DNA of 64,000 nucleotides from Dryas octopetala (lineage: Eukaryota > Streptophyta > Magnoliopsida > Rosales > Rosaceae): contig OY992834.1 in the NCBI GenBank assembly GCA_963921425.1, forward strand, positions 26,611,923 to 26,675,922. Reading direction: 5' to 3'. The notes under the pieces were generated by a model, which was not told the origin of the DNA, did no database searches, and was given only the letters and a program-made list of their open reading frames with translations. The translations under genes were made by a program, and so were the position numbers. Positions within the stretch are counted from its first letter, which is position 1; each line of letters begins with the position of its first letter. This document shows, in pieces, positions 54,201 to 63,249 of this stretch.

Positions 54201-57173
54201 CCGGTCCGATACGCCGCCATGGCTGAAGAGGTAACCAAGTTGCAAAACAACGGGTTCATCCGGGAGGTCAATTATCCCGACTGGCTTGCCAACGTGGTCA
54301 TGGTGAAAAAGAACAATGGGAAGTGGAGGATGTGCGTGGACTTCACCGATCTGAACAGGGCTTGTCCCAAGGATAGCTTTCCCTTGCCCAGAATAGATCA
54401 GCTCGTCGATGCAACAGCAGGACATCAGCTCCTCAGCTTCATGGACGCCTACTCTGGATACAACCAGATCCTGATGCACAAGTCCGACCAGGAAGGCACA
54501 TCTTTCATAACGGACCGCGGCATGTACTGCTACAAGGTCATGCCCTTCGGCCTCAAAAACGCCGGAGCCACTTACCAAAGGCTGGTCAACCACATGTTCA
54601 GATCTTCCATCGGCAAATCCGTAGAGGTTTACGTGGATGACATGCTGGTCAAAAGCATCAAGGCGGATGATCACGTCAAGGACCTCTCAGACATGTTCGG
54701 AGTCCTAAAAGAATATCAGATGCGGCTGAACCCAGCCAAATGTGTCTTTGGGGTTCGGTCCGGCAAGTTCCTTGGCTACCTGGTCAGCCAACGGGGGATT
54801 GAGGCCAACCCAGAGAAAATCCAAGCCTTGATCAACATGAAGTCCCCAAGGACACGCAAGGAAATCCAGAGTCTGACTGGAAGAGTCGCCGCCCTGAACC
54901 GGTTCATCTCAAAATCCACCGACCGGTGCCTCCCTTTCTTCAAAGCTTTAAGGGGAGCAGGGAAGAGCATAGAATGGACCCCCCAATGCGAGCAGGCCTT
55001 TCAAGATCTGAAAAGGCACATGGGGGAACCTCTCATCTTATCCAAACCAGAGGAAGGTGAAGAACTTTTTCTCTACCTCTCTGTTTCTGACTCGGCTCTC
55101 AGCTCAGTTCTAGTAAGAGAAGTCGGCGGTGTACAACACCCCGTCTTCTATACGAGCCGAGCCCTCGCCGATGCCGAGACCAGATATCCTAAATTCGAGA
55201 AGATGGCTCTCGCCCTGGTCAGCTCGGCTCGAAAATTGAGACCCTACTTCCAGGCCCATTCAATCGTCGTCTTAACGGATCAACCGCTCAGACAAATCCT
55301 GGCAAAACCCGAGACCTCGGGTCGGCTCATCAAATGGTCAGTCGAGCTCGGCGAGTTTGACATCATCTACCGTCCCAGGACGGCAATCAAAGGTCAGGCC
55401 ATGTCGGACTTCATCTGTGAGTCGACCACCTCGACGGAGGACCCACCGCGCACCGACGCTATGCCAGCGGCGTCTGATCCGAACACAAACGGCGATCGCA
55501 GCCAGGTTGACCTCCTCACCTGGACCCTCTATGTGGACGGATCTTCCAACACCATGGGAAGTGGAGCCGGGCTTGTTCTGATCTCCCCAGAACAAGTTGT
55601 GATGGAGTATGCCCTTCGCTTCAGATTTCAAGCATCCAACAATGAAGCAGAGTATGAGGCTCTCATCGCCGGACTCAGACTGGCAAAGGAGCTCGGCGCA
55701 ACCAAACTGAACATCTTCAGCGACTCCCAACTCATCGTCAATCAGATATTGGGAGAGTATGAGACTCGAGAACCCAGCATGACCGCCTATCTCGAGAAGA
55801 CTCGTCTACTGCTTGGGAACTTCCATGAGTACAAAATATCCCAAATCCCAAGGGCAGAGAACTGCCGAGCCGACGCCTTGGCACGCCTGGCTTCGGCCAC
55901 AGACACCGGATCCGCTAGGCACGTTCCAGTTGAAATCTTGGACAGACCTAGCACCGCCGAAAACGAAGTCACCGTCATGCAGACCGAAGCCGAGCCGAAC
56001 TGGATGACGCCGATCATCAACTACTTGGTCTCCGGGATCCTTCCCCCAGAGAGGGACAAGGCACGTCTCATCAATACGAGGTCGGCTCGGTTCAGCATGA
56101 TCAACGGTCAGCTCTACAAAAGGAGTTTCTCCCTGCCCTACTTGCGGTGCGTCACTCCCCGAGAAGGTCAGGATGTGCTGAGAGAAATCCACGAGGGGAT
56201 ATGCGGAAACCACTCTGGAGGAAGAGCCCTCGCCTACAAGACGATCCGGCAGGGCTACTTCTGGCCGACGCTGAACAAAGACGCGGATCATCTCTCTCGC
56301 GCTTGTATCAAGTGCCAGCAATTTGCCGCGGTTCCCCATCAACCTCCCCAGTTGCTGACCTCCATATCCAGCCCCTGGCCGTTCGCGCAGTGGGGACTCG
56401 ATCTGATCGGCCCTATGCCGAAGGCGAAAGGGCAAGTCACCATGGCGGTGGTAGCAGTCGACTACTTCACCAAATGGGCCGAGGCCGAGCCCCTAGCCAC
56501 AACCACAGCCGAACGGATGGAGACCTTCGTCTGGAAGAACATCATTTGCCGGTTCGGCATGCCGCACACCATCATTGCGGACAATGGCAAACAGTTCGAC
56601 TGCAAGAAGTTCAGGAGTTTTTGTTCACGTCTGAACATCAACTTGCGCTTCACCGCGCCTTACCATCCGCAGTCAAACGGACAGGTCGAGGCCATCAACA
56701 AGATCATCAAGAAAACCCTCAAAACTAAGCTTGATAATGCTAAGGGGAATTGGCCTGAACTCTTGCCAGAGGTGCTTTGGTCCTACCGAACTTCCTATCG
56801 CAACTCCACGAAGGAAACACCCTATGCATTGGCGTTCGGAACTGACGCTGTCGTCCCGGTCGAAATGGGGACTCCTTCATTCCGGACCAGTACATACAAT
56901 CCCGAGACCAATGACACCGGACTTCGGCTCGGCCTGGACATGATCGAGGAGAGGCGAACCGACGCAAATCTCTGCCGAGCCGCTTACCAACAGAGGGTAG
57001 CCAAATACTACAATCAGAGGGTCAGACCCAGAAGCTTCAGATTGGGCAGTCTCGTCATGAAGAAGAATCCCCTTGCCATCAAGGAGAGTTCGTTCGATCC
57101 GAACTGGACCGGACCATACAGAATCACAGGCATAGTCAAGCCTGGCACTTACAACTTGGCCACTCTGGCTTAG
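51288..57173 (+). CDS. Tat-type gag-pol polyprotein, intact
   Basis: ATG 51288 (MTTIFRDTSSSSETS) to TAG 57173, 1961 aa, no stop or shift. Order by approximate residue: a long charged N-terminal region with a coiled-coil-like start; gag capsid domain 336-490 (PKMDQYDGTKDPYDHLDSF, GWFRTLQPNS); a CxxH...H...C cluster at ~585 (CKYHSNHGHVTGDC); protease at ~725 (FVDGGSSVNIL); reverse transcriptase ~985-1180 with YVDD at ~1114. The Gypsy RNase H follows at ~1250-1370, then a second RNase H from ~1414 (LYVDGSSNTMGSGAGLVL ... FSDSQLIVNQI). The integrase has HHCC finger ~1635-1680 and a D,D-35-E core (WGLDLIGP; IIADNGKQF; SNGQVEA). No chromodomain. The dual RNase H is a Tat-lineage trait. The protein packages, copies and inserts the element. 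An earlier TTG-started extension is possible but the ATG is preferred. Confidence 0.95.
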   Translation: MTTIFRDTSSSSETSQNDEQHQPETPEKTRGAQLPRTSKSKGPSKIRAAHKLLKESRRHLAAENALLKQNNELLAKQAKLAGELARHRAQLENSEGSGFRSRRTRTEQEVLSPSPSRQSTPAEPNDQTDRQDSDHVFPGFEDMPPAEQAECLNAHRLLQQKQAAFGKRAPKNSSGDRADPNTNQRPPAQSRLGANSSAGSAETRVPIGDRLGPITSQDPSPSGAHSGRRSVSDRLGSTMIMSDRRPVSERITRQPVSERLGNQAECSGENAAEPTPPDVENLVRTLVQDQIRSVHDRLGHVEVSRGYTGRADHGEELPLPYTSRILDAEVSRDTKPPKMDQYDGTKDPYDHLDSFRYAMEARQASEATKCRIFPSTLKGSTRGWFRTLQPNSVDSFSDLRRAFLARYRVVSERLYNLNDMSLVKQQEGESLKAYLIRFNIEYTKCDDCDDRSAKNALMQGLHAGGLRSHLMRNPPSTYDELSAEATKWARAEEWDAQVEALNPRPTSAKRKEGEVATPKPQVQSKKTRTEEPRQLLGKGPKFVQYTEYTPLNAGLETIYSKIKDQLPAAREIKGPPPDKIKEGVFCKYHSNHGHVTGDCYALRDGIETLARAGKINQFLAGGPRVPKAALKKPTNTIEVQDAAIGSIGGGPTFVGSSNRSQKEYVRQAAQAHESLSIQAGQSSTSKRQRKDWAPVTFEPNEANEIIFPHYDPVVIVAEVAGTTIARSFVDGGSSVNILYHSAFAQMGIGEDKLETDTPALVGFGGEVVQPLGHIYLPLSLGKGPIKKTCMTYFIVVKRPSAYNIILGRPALVDLDCIVHYANLLIKCPVGDDCIVIQGDQCSARSCYAASIKQKGQLPNSQELDSIADSGRWPRAETFNFISEPNPESRPLPAEAWEEVPISAETPDRLVRVGTQISPEQRSAIIDFLRANAEVFAWSYDDMPGISSDVITHRLNTDPGCKPVRQKRRSYDPVRYAAMAEEVTKLQNNGFIREVNYPDWLANVVMVKKNNGKWRMCVDFTDLNRACPKDSFPLPRIDQLVDATAGHQLLSFMDAYSGYNQILMHKSDQEGTSFITDRGMYCYKVMPFGLKNAGATYQRLVNHMFRSSIGKSVEVYVDDMLVKSIKADDHVKDLSDMFGVLKEYQMRLNPAKCVFGVRSGKFLGYLVSQRGIEANPEKIQALINMKSPRTRKEIQSLTGRVAALNRFISKSTDRCLPFFKALRGAGKSIEWTPQCEQAFQDLKRHMGEPLILSKPEEGEELFLYLSVSDSALSSVLVREVGGVQHPVFYTSRALADAETRYPKFEKMALALVSSARKLRPYFQAHSIVVLTDQPLRQILAKPETSGRLIKWSVELGEFDIIYRPRTAIKGQAMSDFICESTTSTEDPPRTDAMPAASDPNTNGDRSQVDLLTWTLYVDGSSNTMGSGAGLVLISPEQVVMEYALRFRFQASNNEAEYEALIAGLRLAKELGATKLNIFSDSQLIVNQILGEYETREPSMTAYLEKTRLLLGNFHEYKISQIPRAENCRADALARLASATDTGSARHVPVEILDRPSTAENEVTVMQTEAEPNWMTPIINYLVSGILPPERDKARLINTRSARFSMINGQLYKRSFSLPYLRCVTPREGQDVLREIHEGICGNHSGGRALAYKTIRQGYFWPTLNKDADHLSRACIKCQQFAAVPHQPPQLLTSISSPWPFAQWGLDLIGPMPKAKGQVTMAVVAVDYFTKWAEAEPLATTTAERMETFVWKNIICRFGMPHTIIADNGKQFDCKKFRSFCSRLNINLRFTAPYHPQSNGQVEAINKIIKKTLKTKLDNAKGNWPELLPEVLWSYRTSYRNSTKETPYALAFGTDAVVPVEMGTPSFRTSTYNPETNDTGLRLGLDMIEERRTDANLCRAAYQQRVAKYYNQRVRPRSFRLGSLVMKKNPLAIKESSFDPNWTGPYRITGIVKPGTYNLATLA

Positions 57174-58239
57174 AAGCCTCTCAAGCATAGCTGGAACGCT
57201 GAACACTTGAAGACTTATTACCAGTAAAATGTAGTTAGGATCGGGGACTGTCCGACCTAACACCCATTCCAATCAATGAAGAGATGAACACATTTTGACT
57301 CATTTCTTCTTATTTTTCGAAGCGAACACTGGGGACTCTACTCCTATACACTTTCAACAAAGAGGAAAGATCTAAGTGTTCCCTCCGAAAAAAGTAACAA
57401 ACCCATGTGCCGAGCCGAAGTGCCATTTTCGGCCCGACGCTCGGTACATTACAGACTCATCAGGTCTATAAACTCATGTGTCGAGCGGGCGCGCCATTTC
57501 CGGCCCGATGCTCGGCATATTACAGACTCATCAGGTCTATAAACTCATGTGTCGAGCGGGCGCGCCATTTCCGGCCCGATGCTCGGCATATTACAGACTC
57601 ATCAGGTCTATAAACTCCCGTGCCGAGCTAGCGCGCCACTTTCGGCCCAATGCTCGGCATGGTACAGACTTATCAGGTCTATAAAAATCCCTGTCTGAGC
57701 CGAAGTGACTTCCTACAGTCCTAACGTTCAACAGGATATTTCTAAAAGAAAAATATACACTCCAATCGAAACTTTCATCGTGCATGCCGAGCCGATCTGA
57801 AAGTAGGTTTGAATATTTTTCTCAAAAAACTGCATTCCTAAATATCTCAATGGGTATGCCGAGCCCGTCCGAGGTGACTGGTTTTTTAAATTTTTACTTA
57901 TCTTGGTTATGCTTATCAAGCTGATCCGAAGACAAGTTCTAATTTATCACTACCATTCATTTTCATTGCGATCGGCATGCCGAGCCGATCTCAAAATGCC
58001 TTGGTTTTTATTATGTCTTTCACTTTTATCATTTTCTTGTCCATGTGTTATTAGTTTTGTCTTTTAGCTTAATTTCCGAGCCGAACTGACAGCAACTTGT
58101 ATCATAAAAAGAAAATACTGATAAAATTAAACAAGATAAATCCAAATACAATCTGTTCCAAAATTAGTCAAACCCGAGCCACACCTCGGCTCGGGGAGAA
58201 AAATAAAAACATAACTTTCCAATTAAACAAAATAAGCAA
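57174..58239. other. Spacer between pol and the antisense ORF
   Basis: Non-coding 3' region. It holds the 71-bp tandem array and, downstream of it, isolated GCCGAGCCGA motifs at about 57786, 57859, 57981 and 58078 set in AT-rich DNA. Transcripts from the LTR and from the antisense ORF would converge here, so termination or polyadenylation signals for both are expected. Confidence 0.7.
57405..57688. repeat. 71-bp tandem array in the Tat 3' region
   Basis: Four units starting near 57405, 57476, 57547 and 57618. Each has CGAGC..., GGCCCGATGCTCGG, TTACAGACTCATCAGGTCTATAAA in pieces. Units 2 and 3 look identical; units 1 and 4 are diverged, as expected from unequal exchange. Plant Tat/Ogre elements are known to seed satellite DNA from such 3' arrays. 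Confidence 0.93.
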
Positions 58240-60638
58240 TCATGCAGATCGCTCGGCAGGCCCCTCCTGGATCGGCTCGATGGACTCCTCGGGCGACTCC
58301 TCACCGAGCTGCACCACCTCAACCCCGCCGATCTGCATCTCAGCGTTGGGATCGGATTCGGGGGCCGGGGGGATCGGGGTCGGCTCGTACGCGGGCAGCG
58401 GAGGATCTTCCGGAGTCGGCTCGGCTTCAGCGGGGACTTGGCGATCGGGAGGAGGAAGCTCGTCCTGGTGACTCCCCTGGGTATCCTCCCCCTCGTCATC
58501 GGACTCGCCGAGGAATGAGACATCCCAGTCCGGCCTCTTCGACTTGATCTCGTCCAGAAGCTCCTTATACCCCTCGAAGTGGGCATCGGCAAGTGCCTGG
58601 GCGCTCGGCATTTCAGCTCGACGTCGGAGCTCGGCATTTTCGACCCTCCGTTCGGCCGCGTCGACGTCTCGCTGGAGATCGCCGACATAGTGCCTCAAGT
58701 CAGCCACATTTTGCTCCGAGGACGCAAGCTCCTTGCCGAGCCGAGCGACCTCCTCCTCCTTCCTGGCCAGCCTGGACTGCAGACCCTCCGACCGTTCGCG
58801 CTCGGCATTGACCGTCCGCTCGGCCTCGGCCAGCTTCTCTTTTAGCTCCAGGATTCGTGCCCGAAACCTCTCCAGTTTCGCCTCGGCATCGACGGCGGCC
58901 TTAGCAGCTTCGAACTGCCTCATGGCGAGCTGCAATAGAAACAAATCTGTTACTAATCCGAACCGAGCGGATAGACAAAATCCGAAGTAAAAAAGACTTA
59001 CCATCATAGCCTGGCGGGATGTGATCAAAGCCTGGTGGCTGAAGCCCGGCTCGCCATGACCGGTCCACAGCCCCTCCAGCGCCTTCGGCGTCATCACACG
59101 CTTAAAGCCCGTGACGAACGGCTCGAGGCAAGGGTCTACCTCCACCGCCTTCAGGGGCCCCGATCCGGACGCCTCGGCACCAGAACCGCTGGGCCCGGCC
59201 CGAGCTCTCTTCTCCACCGGGGCCTCGGCCTGGGGAGCTTTCCTCTTCTCTGCCTGCCGAGTCGGTCTCGGCGCAGGAGATCTAGGCTGAGCTGCCGCTG
59301 GGGCAGGAGCCTGGACCGGCTCGGCAGGGGCCCGCCCCGCGGCCCTCCTCTGGACGCTCCGAGCAGCTTTCCTCCTGAGGCGAGCCTCCAGTTCGGTGGG
59401 CGCCATTCCCCTCTCTGCCCTAGGATTCCACCTGGGTACAAACCAGGAGATCCCGCTCTGTCTGATCTGGGTTTCCCCGAGCAGAAACTTGGTTGACAAG
59501 TACTCTGCTGGTGAGTCCCTGATCGCGGCGATCTGGTCCTTGAGCTCACCTCGGAGTTTATACTTGCCCCAGCTGACTGCAAAGACGAAGCCAAAAAGAG
59601 TTAGACAAAAAAAAAAAAAAATGCAATTATTACAAGACGTAAGCAAATTGTCCTCGGATCGGCCCCAAACTCCCAATGCCCACCTGGAATCCTAAAGGCT
59701 CTGGGAACCCGAGCCGAAGTCATTCTGTTCGGATCGGCGAACTCCCAATCCCCAGAGACAAAGAAGTATCTTTTCTTCCATGTCTTCTGGGAAGAGGGAT
59801 TCCCACCGAAGAGTGGCCCCGAGTACGCCTGAAGGTTGTAGAATCCGAGCTCGCTCTGCTTCGACCTCAGCGCGTAATTACAGAACAGGATATCCTTGTG
59901 TGGCACACACTTGTGCACTTTGTGCCACAAGATATGCATAGACAGGATGATCCTGTATACGTTCGGGTTCAGCTGGTGTGGCGCCGCGCCGATCGTCGCG
60001 AGCCAATCCTGCAGGAAGGCGTGCAGGGGAAGCCGAACCCCATTCTCAAACATCTCCGGGTACATGGTCACCCATCCTATCGGGGGTCGGCTCGGCTTCT
60101 CCCCCTCGGCCGGCAACCTCATCAACACGGAGTCGGGAACTGAGTATCTGTCCCTCAAGTCCCGGAGATGGTACTCGGTCATCTCATTGGGGATCTGATC
60201 GGCCTTCCACGCCAATTCCTCGTAGAAGTCCGGGTCGATCGGACTCCCCGTCACCCCCTGGGCCGAGGTCGACGCCTCATGACCCCTGTCTCTTTCATCC
60301 GAGCCTGAGGTGAGTCTGCTCGGGATGGTGGCGATCGGCTCGACATCAAGAGGCTCTTCGTCGCCTCCTTCGGCCGTCCCTTGTTCCCGATCGGAACTCA
60401 GTATCTCGGGATTCTCTTGGTCTCCTCGGGCTCGGCGCTCACCACCTGGGTTGCGATTCAATGCCGAGCCGGCCTCGTCCAACTCTTCGGACAACCCGTC
60501 CCAACTCGCCTCACCCGCAAGTGGACTTCGGCTCGGTTCGGCCTCGTCCGCAGAAGGGCTCCGGCTCAGATCGGCCTCACTATCTCCTTCAAACGCCTCT
60601 CCAGAGCCGAGCCGATCACTCGAGTCGGATCCAGACAT
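58240..60638 (-). CDS. Antisense spliced ORF of the Tat element
   Basis: Minus strand, exons 60638-59684, 59576-59002 and 58929-58240; 2220 nt, 739 aa, phases consistent. The first ~115 residues are Ser/Glu/Asp-rich. Residues ~125-320 resemble the plant gypsy-type transposon domain (Transposase_28-like): RLPLHAFLQDWLATIGAAPH, QLNPNVYRIILSMHILWHKV, KKRYFFVSGDWEF. The middle is Ala/Pro/Arg-rich and basic. After intron 2 there is a long coiled coil (ARILELKEKLAEAERTVNAE, LASSEQNVADLRHYVGDLQR), then an acidic, Pro-rich tail. Intron 1 is 107 nt (CCAG/GTGGGC ... TTTGCAG); intron 2 is 72 nt (GATG/GTAAGT ... TTGCAG) and open in frame, so retention would still be translated. Function unknown; Grande and relatives have comparable antisense genes. 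The start is set by ATG 60638. Confidence 0.75.
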
Positions 60639-60972
60639 CACTAACAGTTTCTCTTTTTCTCTCTCTTGCTTTTTGGATCAAAAGGTGTCCTTTTTCAAGA
60701 ACACCAAGAACAAACCCAGAAAAACCCGAAAAACACAAAAACTCAAGAATGGACAGAATCACTTACTGGTTTTTGTCCGGCCAATCTCTCCACCCCTCAC
60801 ACACTCGGAATGGCTTCGTCTATGGTTACGCTTGCCCGAAACCGTGACCGAACTGCTGCACTGACGACGGAGATAGGAGGAGATTCACGGCGGAGGAGGG
60901 AAGAGTTTGCAGAGAGAGAGTGGGAGTTTCTGAAAAGGTTGGAAAGTCAGAGGGAAGAGAGAGAAAGGCATG

Positions 60973-60979
60973 ATTTATA
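60973..60979 (-). promoter_or_regulatory. TATA-like box upstream of the antisense ORF
   Basis: On the minus strand GGGGTATAAATCATGCC lies about 335 bp upstream of ATG 60638, in otherwise GC-balanced DNA and outside the 3' LTR. It would give the antisense ORF its own promoter and a leader of about 300 nt. Confidence 0.5.
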
Positions 60980-61270
60980 CCCCCATGCAAACTGATCTCA
61001 GCCCTTCATTTCTGGCGCTTCACATGCCAGATCTTGACACCTGTCAAGCATTCAAAAATTCCCATAACGAGGTGACCCTTACGTTCCCCCATGCAGAAAT
61101 CAAACGTCCCTTCACCTGCCCCTGAGATATTTTGGCCAATCACAAGTCGTCATGTGTTCGGATCTTCGAGAACATGGACTTGTAGGGTTCGGCTCGGATC
61201 AAACAAAGTGCTATCTTTGGGAAGATCCTTACATCTCAACTTCCAATCCACCACTGTCTGCTCGGATCGG

Positions 61271-61285
61271 AAGTTGGGGGACTCC
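61271..61285 (+). other. Polypurine tract before the 3' LTR
   Basis: AAGTTGGGGGACTCC directly abuts the TG of the 3' LTR at 61286. It is G-rich but ends in pyrimidines, so the primer itself may be the AAGTTGGGGGA part. Confidence 0.6.
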
Positions 61286-62338
61286 TGTTTGTGGGAAAAT
61301 CCACATCGATCCGAATAGCCAATCACAGCTCGACACGTGGCTGGTCAACATCCACCTCGGAGTTGACTCTCAGTGGTCAAACTTTGACCTCCACGTCATC
61401 ACCACTTAGCACTGCCTCCGCTAGCCCGGACCGGATCCCCATGCCAGGTCCTCCGTGCCCAGTCCGAGCCGAACCGATGATCTTCCAGGGGATTGAATGT
61501 CCATCTTTCCACGGTCATCCTGGTTCGGCTCGGCTCGGCACCGAAGTAACCTCCTTTCGAGTTCTGACGTCAGCCAGTTAGAGCTCGGAGGGACCCTGGT
61601 CCCTATGTTCGGATCGGTCCGGGATCCCATTCCCGATCCGATCACACATGGACTTCACGCATACGCAGAAAGAACATCTGTCCGGTTCGGCTCGGCCCTC
61701 CGCCGCCATTTCCAGGAAGATCATGCTGGGACGAACCGCCACACTTGAATGCATCTGACACAATCTTCTGACAGATAGAATATCCAGTCTGCATTCATGG
61801 CTGCTGGGCAGTTTGCCTGAACCTTCCAGCCTTGCATTTAATGGAGCATTCAATGCAGCATTGAACGCTGAGGAAGCAGGCAGCTGAGCATGCAACTGGG
61901 TCTGACCAGGTGCGTGGGTCTCTGGCAACCATTCATTCACATGCAGGTATCTTACTCATTAAGGTTTCCTTTGCTTATATATATATCAAGTCAATGTGCA
62001 AAAACCACTACTACAAATCTACCCATAAACACTTACACAAAATTTCCATTCACCAGAGAGCTTACCCAACTTGCTGAGAATAACCCAGAACATTTGCCTT
62101 GTTCTTCCTATTCTCCCAAGTTCATCCTCTGTTCTTCCTCATCCACCACCAAACACCATCACTGATTTCATCATCGGAGTGTGTTTGGCTGGTACCACAC
62201 CGGTCCATTCCCTTTGATATTGTTTTGTCTACAGGAAGATCCCAATCAACATCCACATCAACATCCAGCAGGACTTCGGATCAGCCAAGTCATCATCTCT
62301 ACGTTGTTGCATCTGCCTTACGAGAATTTGCATCAACA
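61286..62338 (+). repeat. 3' LTR of the Tat element
   Basis: 1053 bp, same ends as the 5' LTR. Differences seen are at 61358, 61548 and 61724. The first and third fall in CG/TG contexts, as expected from deamination of methylated C. It is followed by the AACAT target duplication. Confidence 0.95.
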
Positions 62339-62762
62339 AACATCAAATTTTGTTTGTTAACCACAATATATTATTCTAAAAATTTTTTTTTTATAAAAAA
62401 TATTTACTGCTACTTACTGCTACCAAGCAATTTATTGAAAAATAATCCATAATATTAAATTATTTTAAATACAAAAAAGACATCAAAATTTAACACTTTC
62501 AAGTTTTACAATACCTCTCAAATCTCTCAAATAAGATATGTCAAAACCTCTAAAAATTAATATCTAAACATTTCTGATAAAGCCACAAAATCATAATTAA
62601 ATAAGCAATTTATTATGTTGCAGGTGGTTCTTAGTAGTTGAAATAATGCTGAATAATAGAGGGAGGGTTAAAAACAAAACCTAAAAACTAAGAGGAGAGG
62701 GGGGAGTCAGAAGGGTCAGCCGACCCTTGTGGGTCTTAGCTGGCTCCGCCCCTACCTCGAAC

Positions 62763-63135
62763 CATAATAATTCCCCTACATTTGAAACACTGCTCCAATT
62801 AGTTTATTTAATTGACTTTTCGAAGCTGATTGTGTAGCTACATGAAGAAAAGTATTTCCTTGCTTATCTTCATACGCACCTATCACATTCCTTTTTAGGT
62901 CTAGCTATTTGCTCATGTATTAAATTAAAGACGCTTGTATCACGATGTGAAATTGCTGCATGTATTATGATCCAATTTTGGGCATTGTTTTCCCAAATGA
63001 AACCAGGACAAGCGTGAATAAACTCAACTACAAGCTTAATTAGAATTTTTTGATTGCACTGCATCAAACAATACATGAGAAGGATTGAGGCCATTTACTT
63101 TCTCAACTATCTGAACCAACTTGTGACTTTGGAAA
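62763..63135 (-). pseudogene. Ankyrin-repeat part of the split PGG gene
   Basis: The minus strand gives KLVVEFIHACPGFIWENNAQ then NWIIIHAAISHRDTSVFNLI, the ankyrin pair found before the PGG domain in plant ITN1-like proteins. After a 1-bp shift comes YEDKQGNTFLHVATQSASKS and QLNKLIGAVFQM, then a TAG and, in another frame, ELLWFEV. That segment continues across the hAT insertion at 50028 as PILSIIYFLQNHT. Upstream, NGLNPSHVLFDAVQ lies in yet another frame. So there are at least three frame lesions plus the insertion. More 5' exons lie beyond or were lost to the hAT that starts near 63140. Confidence 0.75.
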
Positions 63136-63249
63136 TAGTTAAAGATGGAAATCAGGGAATTGATAGTGAATATATATTATATTGAATCACAGAAATTGGT
63201 TGTTTCATTGGTTAATTCCCTAAATTGGTTGTGTTGCTGTTGGTTGTAG

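Larger units (their letters stand above)
50153..62338 (+). mobile_element. Complete 12.2-kb Tat-lineage Ty3/Gypsy retrotransposon
   Basis: Two 1053-bp LTRs, 5-bp target duplication AACAT (50148-50152, 62339-62343), primer site, polypurine tract, intact gag-pol frame, 3' tandem repeats and an antisense ORF between pol and the 3' LTR. The extra RNase H after the usual one, the lack of a chromodomain and the antisense ORF point to the Tat lineage (Retand/Grande-like). All parts needed for autonomous movement appear present. It is GC-rich compared with its surroundings and sits inside a small hAT. Confidence 0.95.
50037..62754. mobile_element. hAT element in the ankyrin gene, host of the Gypsy element
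   Basis: The left end TAGTGGCGGAGCTAG and the reverse complement of the right end TAGGGGCGGAGCCAG are hAT-like terminal repeats. The exact 8-bp duplication CCTCGAAC lies on both sides (50029-50036, 62755-62762). Removing it rejoins a coding-like stretch of the ankyrin gene on the minus strand. Without the Gypsy insertion the hAT is only about 530 bp (50037-50152 plus 62344-62754), so it was a non-autonomous copy. Confidence 0.82.

Noticed and set aside
51445..57272. Many long open frames on both strands over gag-pol
   Set aside because: High GC makes stop codons rare; they are shadows of the 1961-aa polyprotein and have no domain of their own.
57407..57684. Repeated peptide frames 'VYKLMCRAGAPFPARCSAYYR'-like
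   Set aside because: They are translations of the 71-bp tandem array, non-coding by context.
58242..60864. Plus-strand frames opposite the antisense ORF
   Set aside because: They lack domains and follow the codon pattern of the minus-strand ORF; they are shadows.
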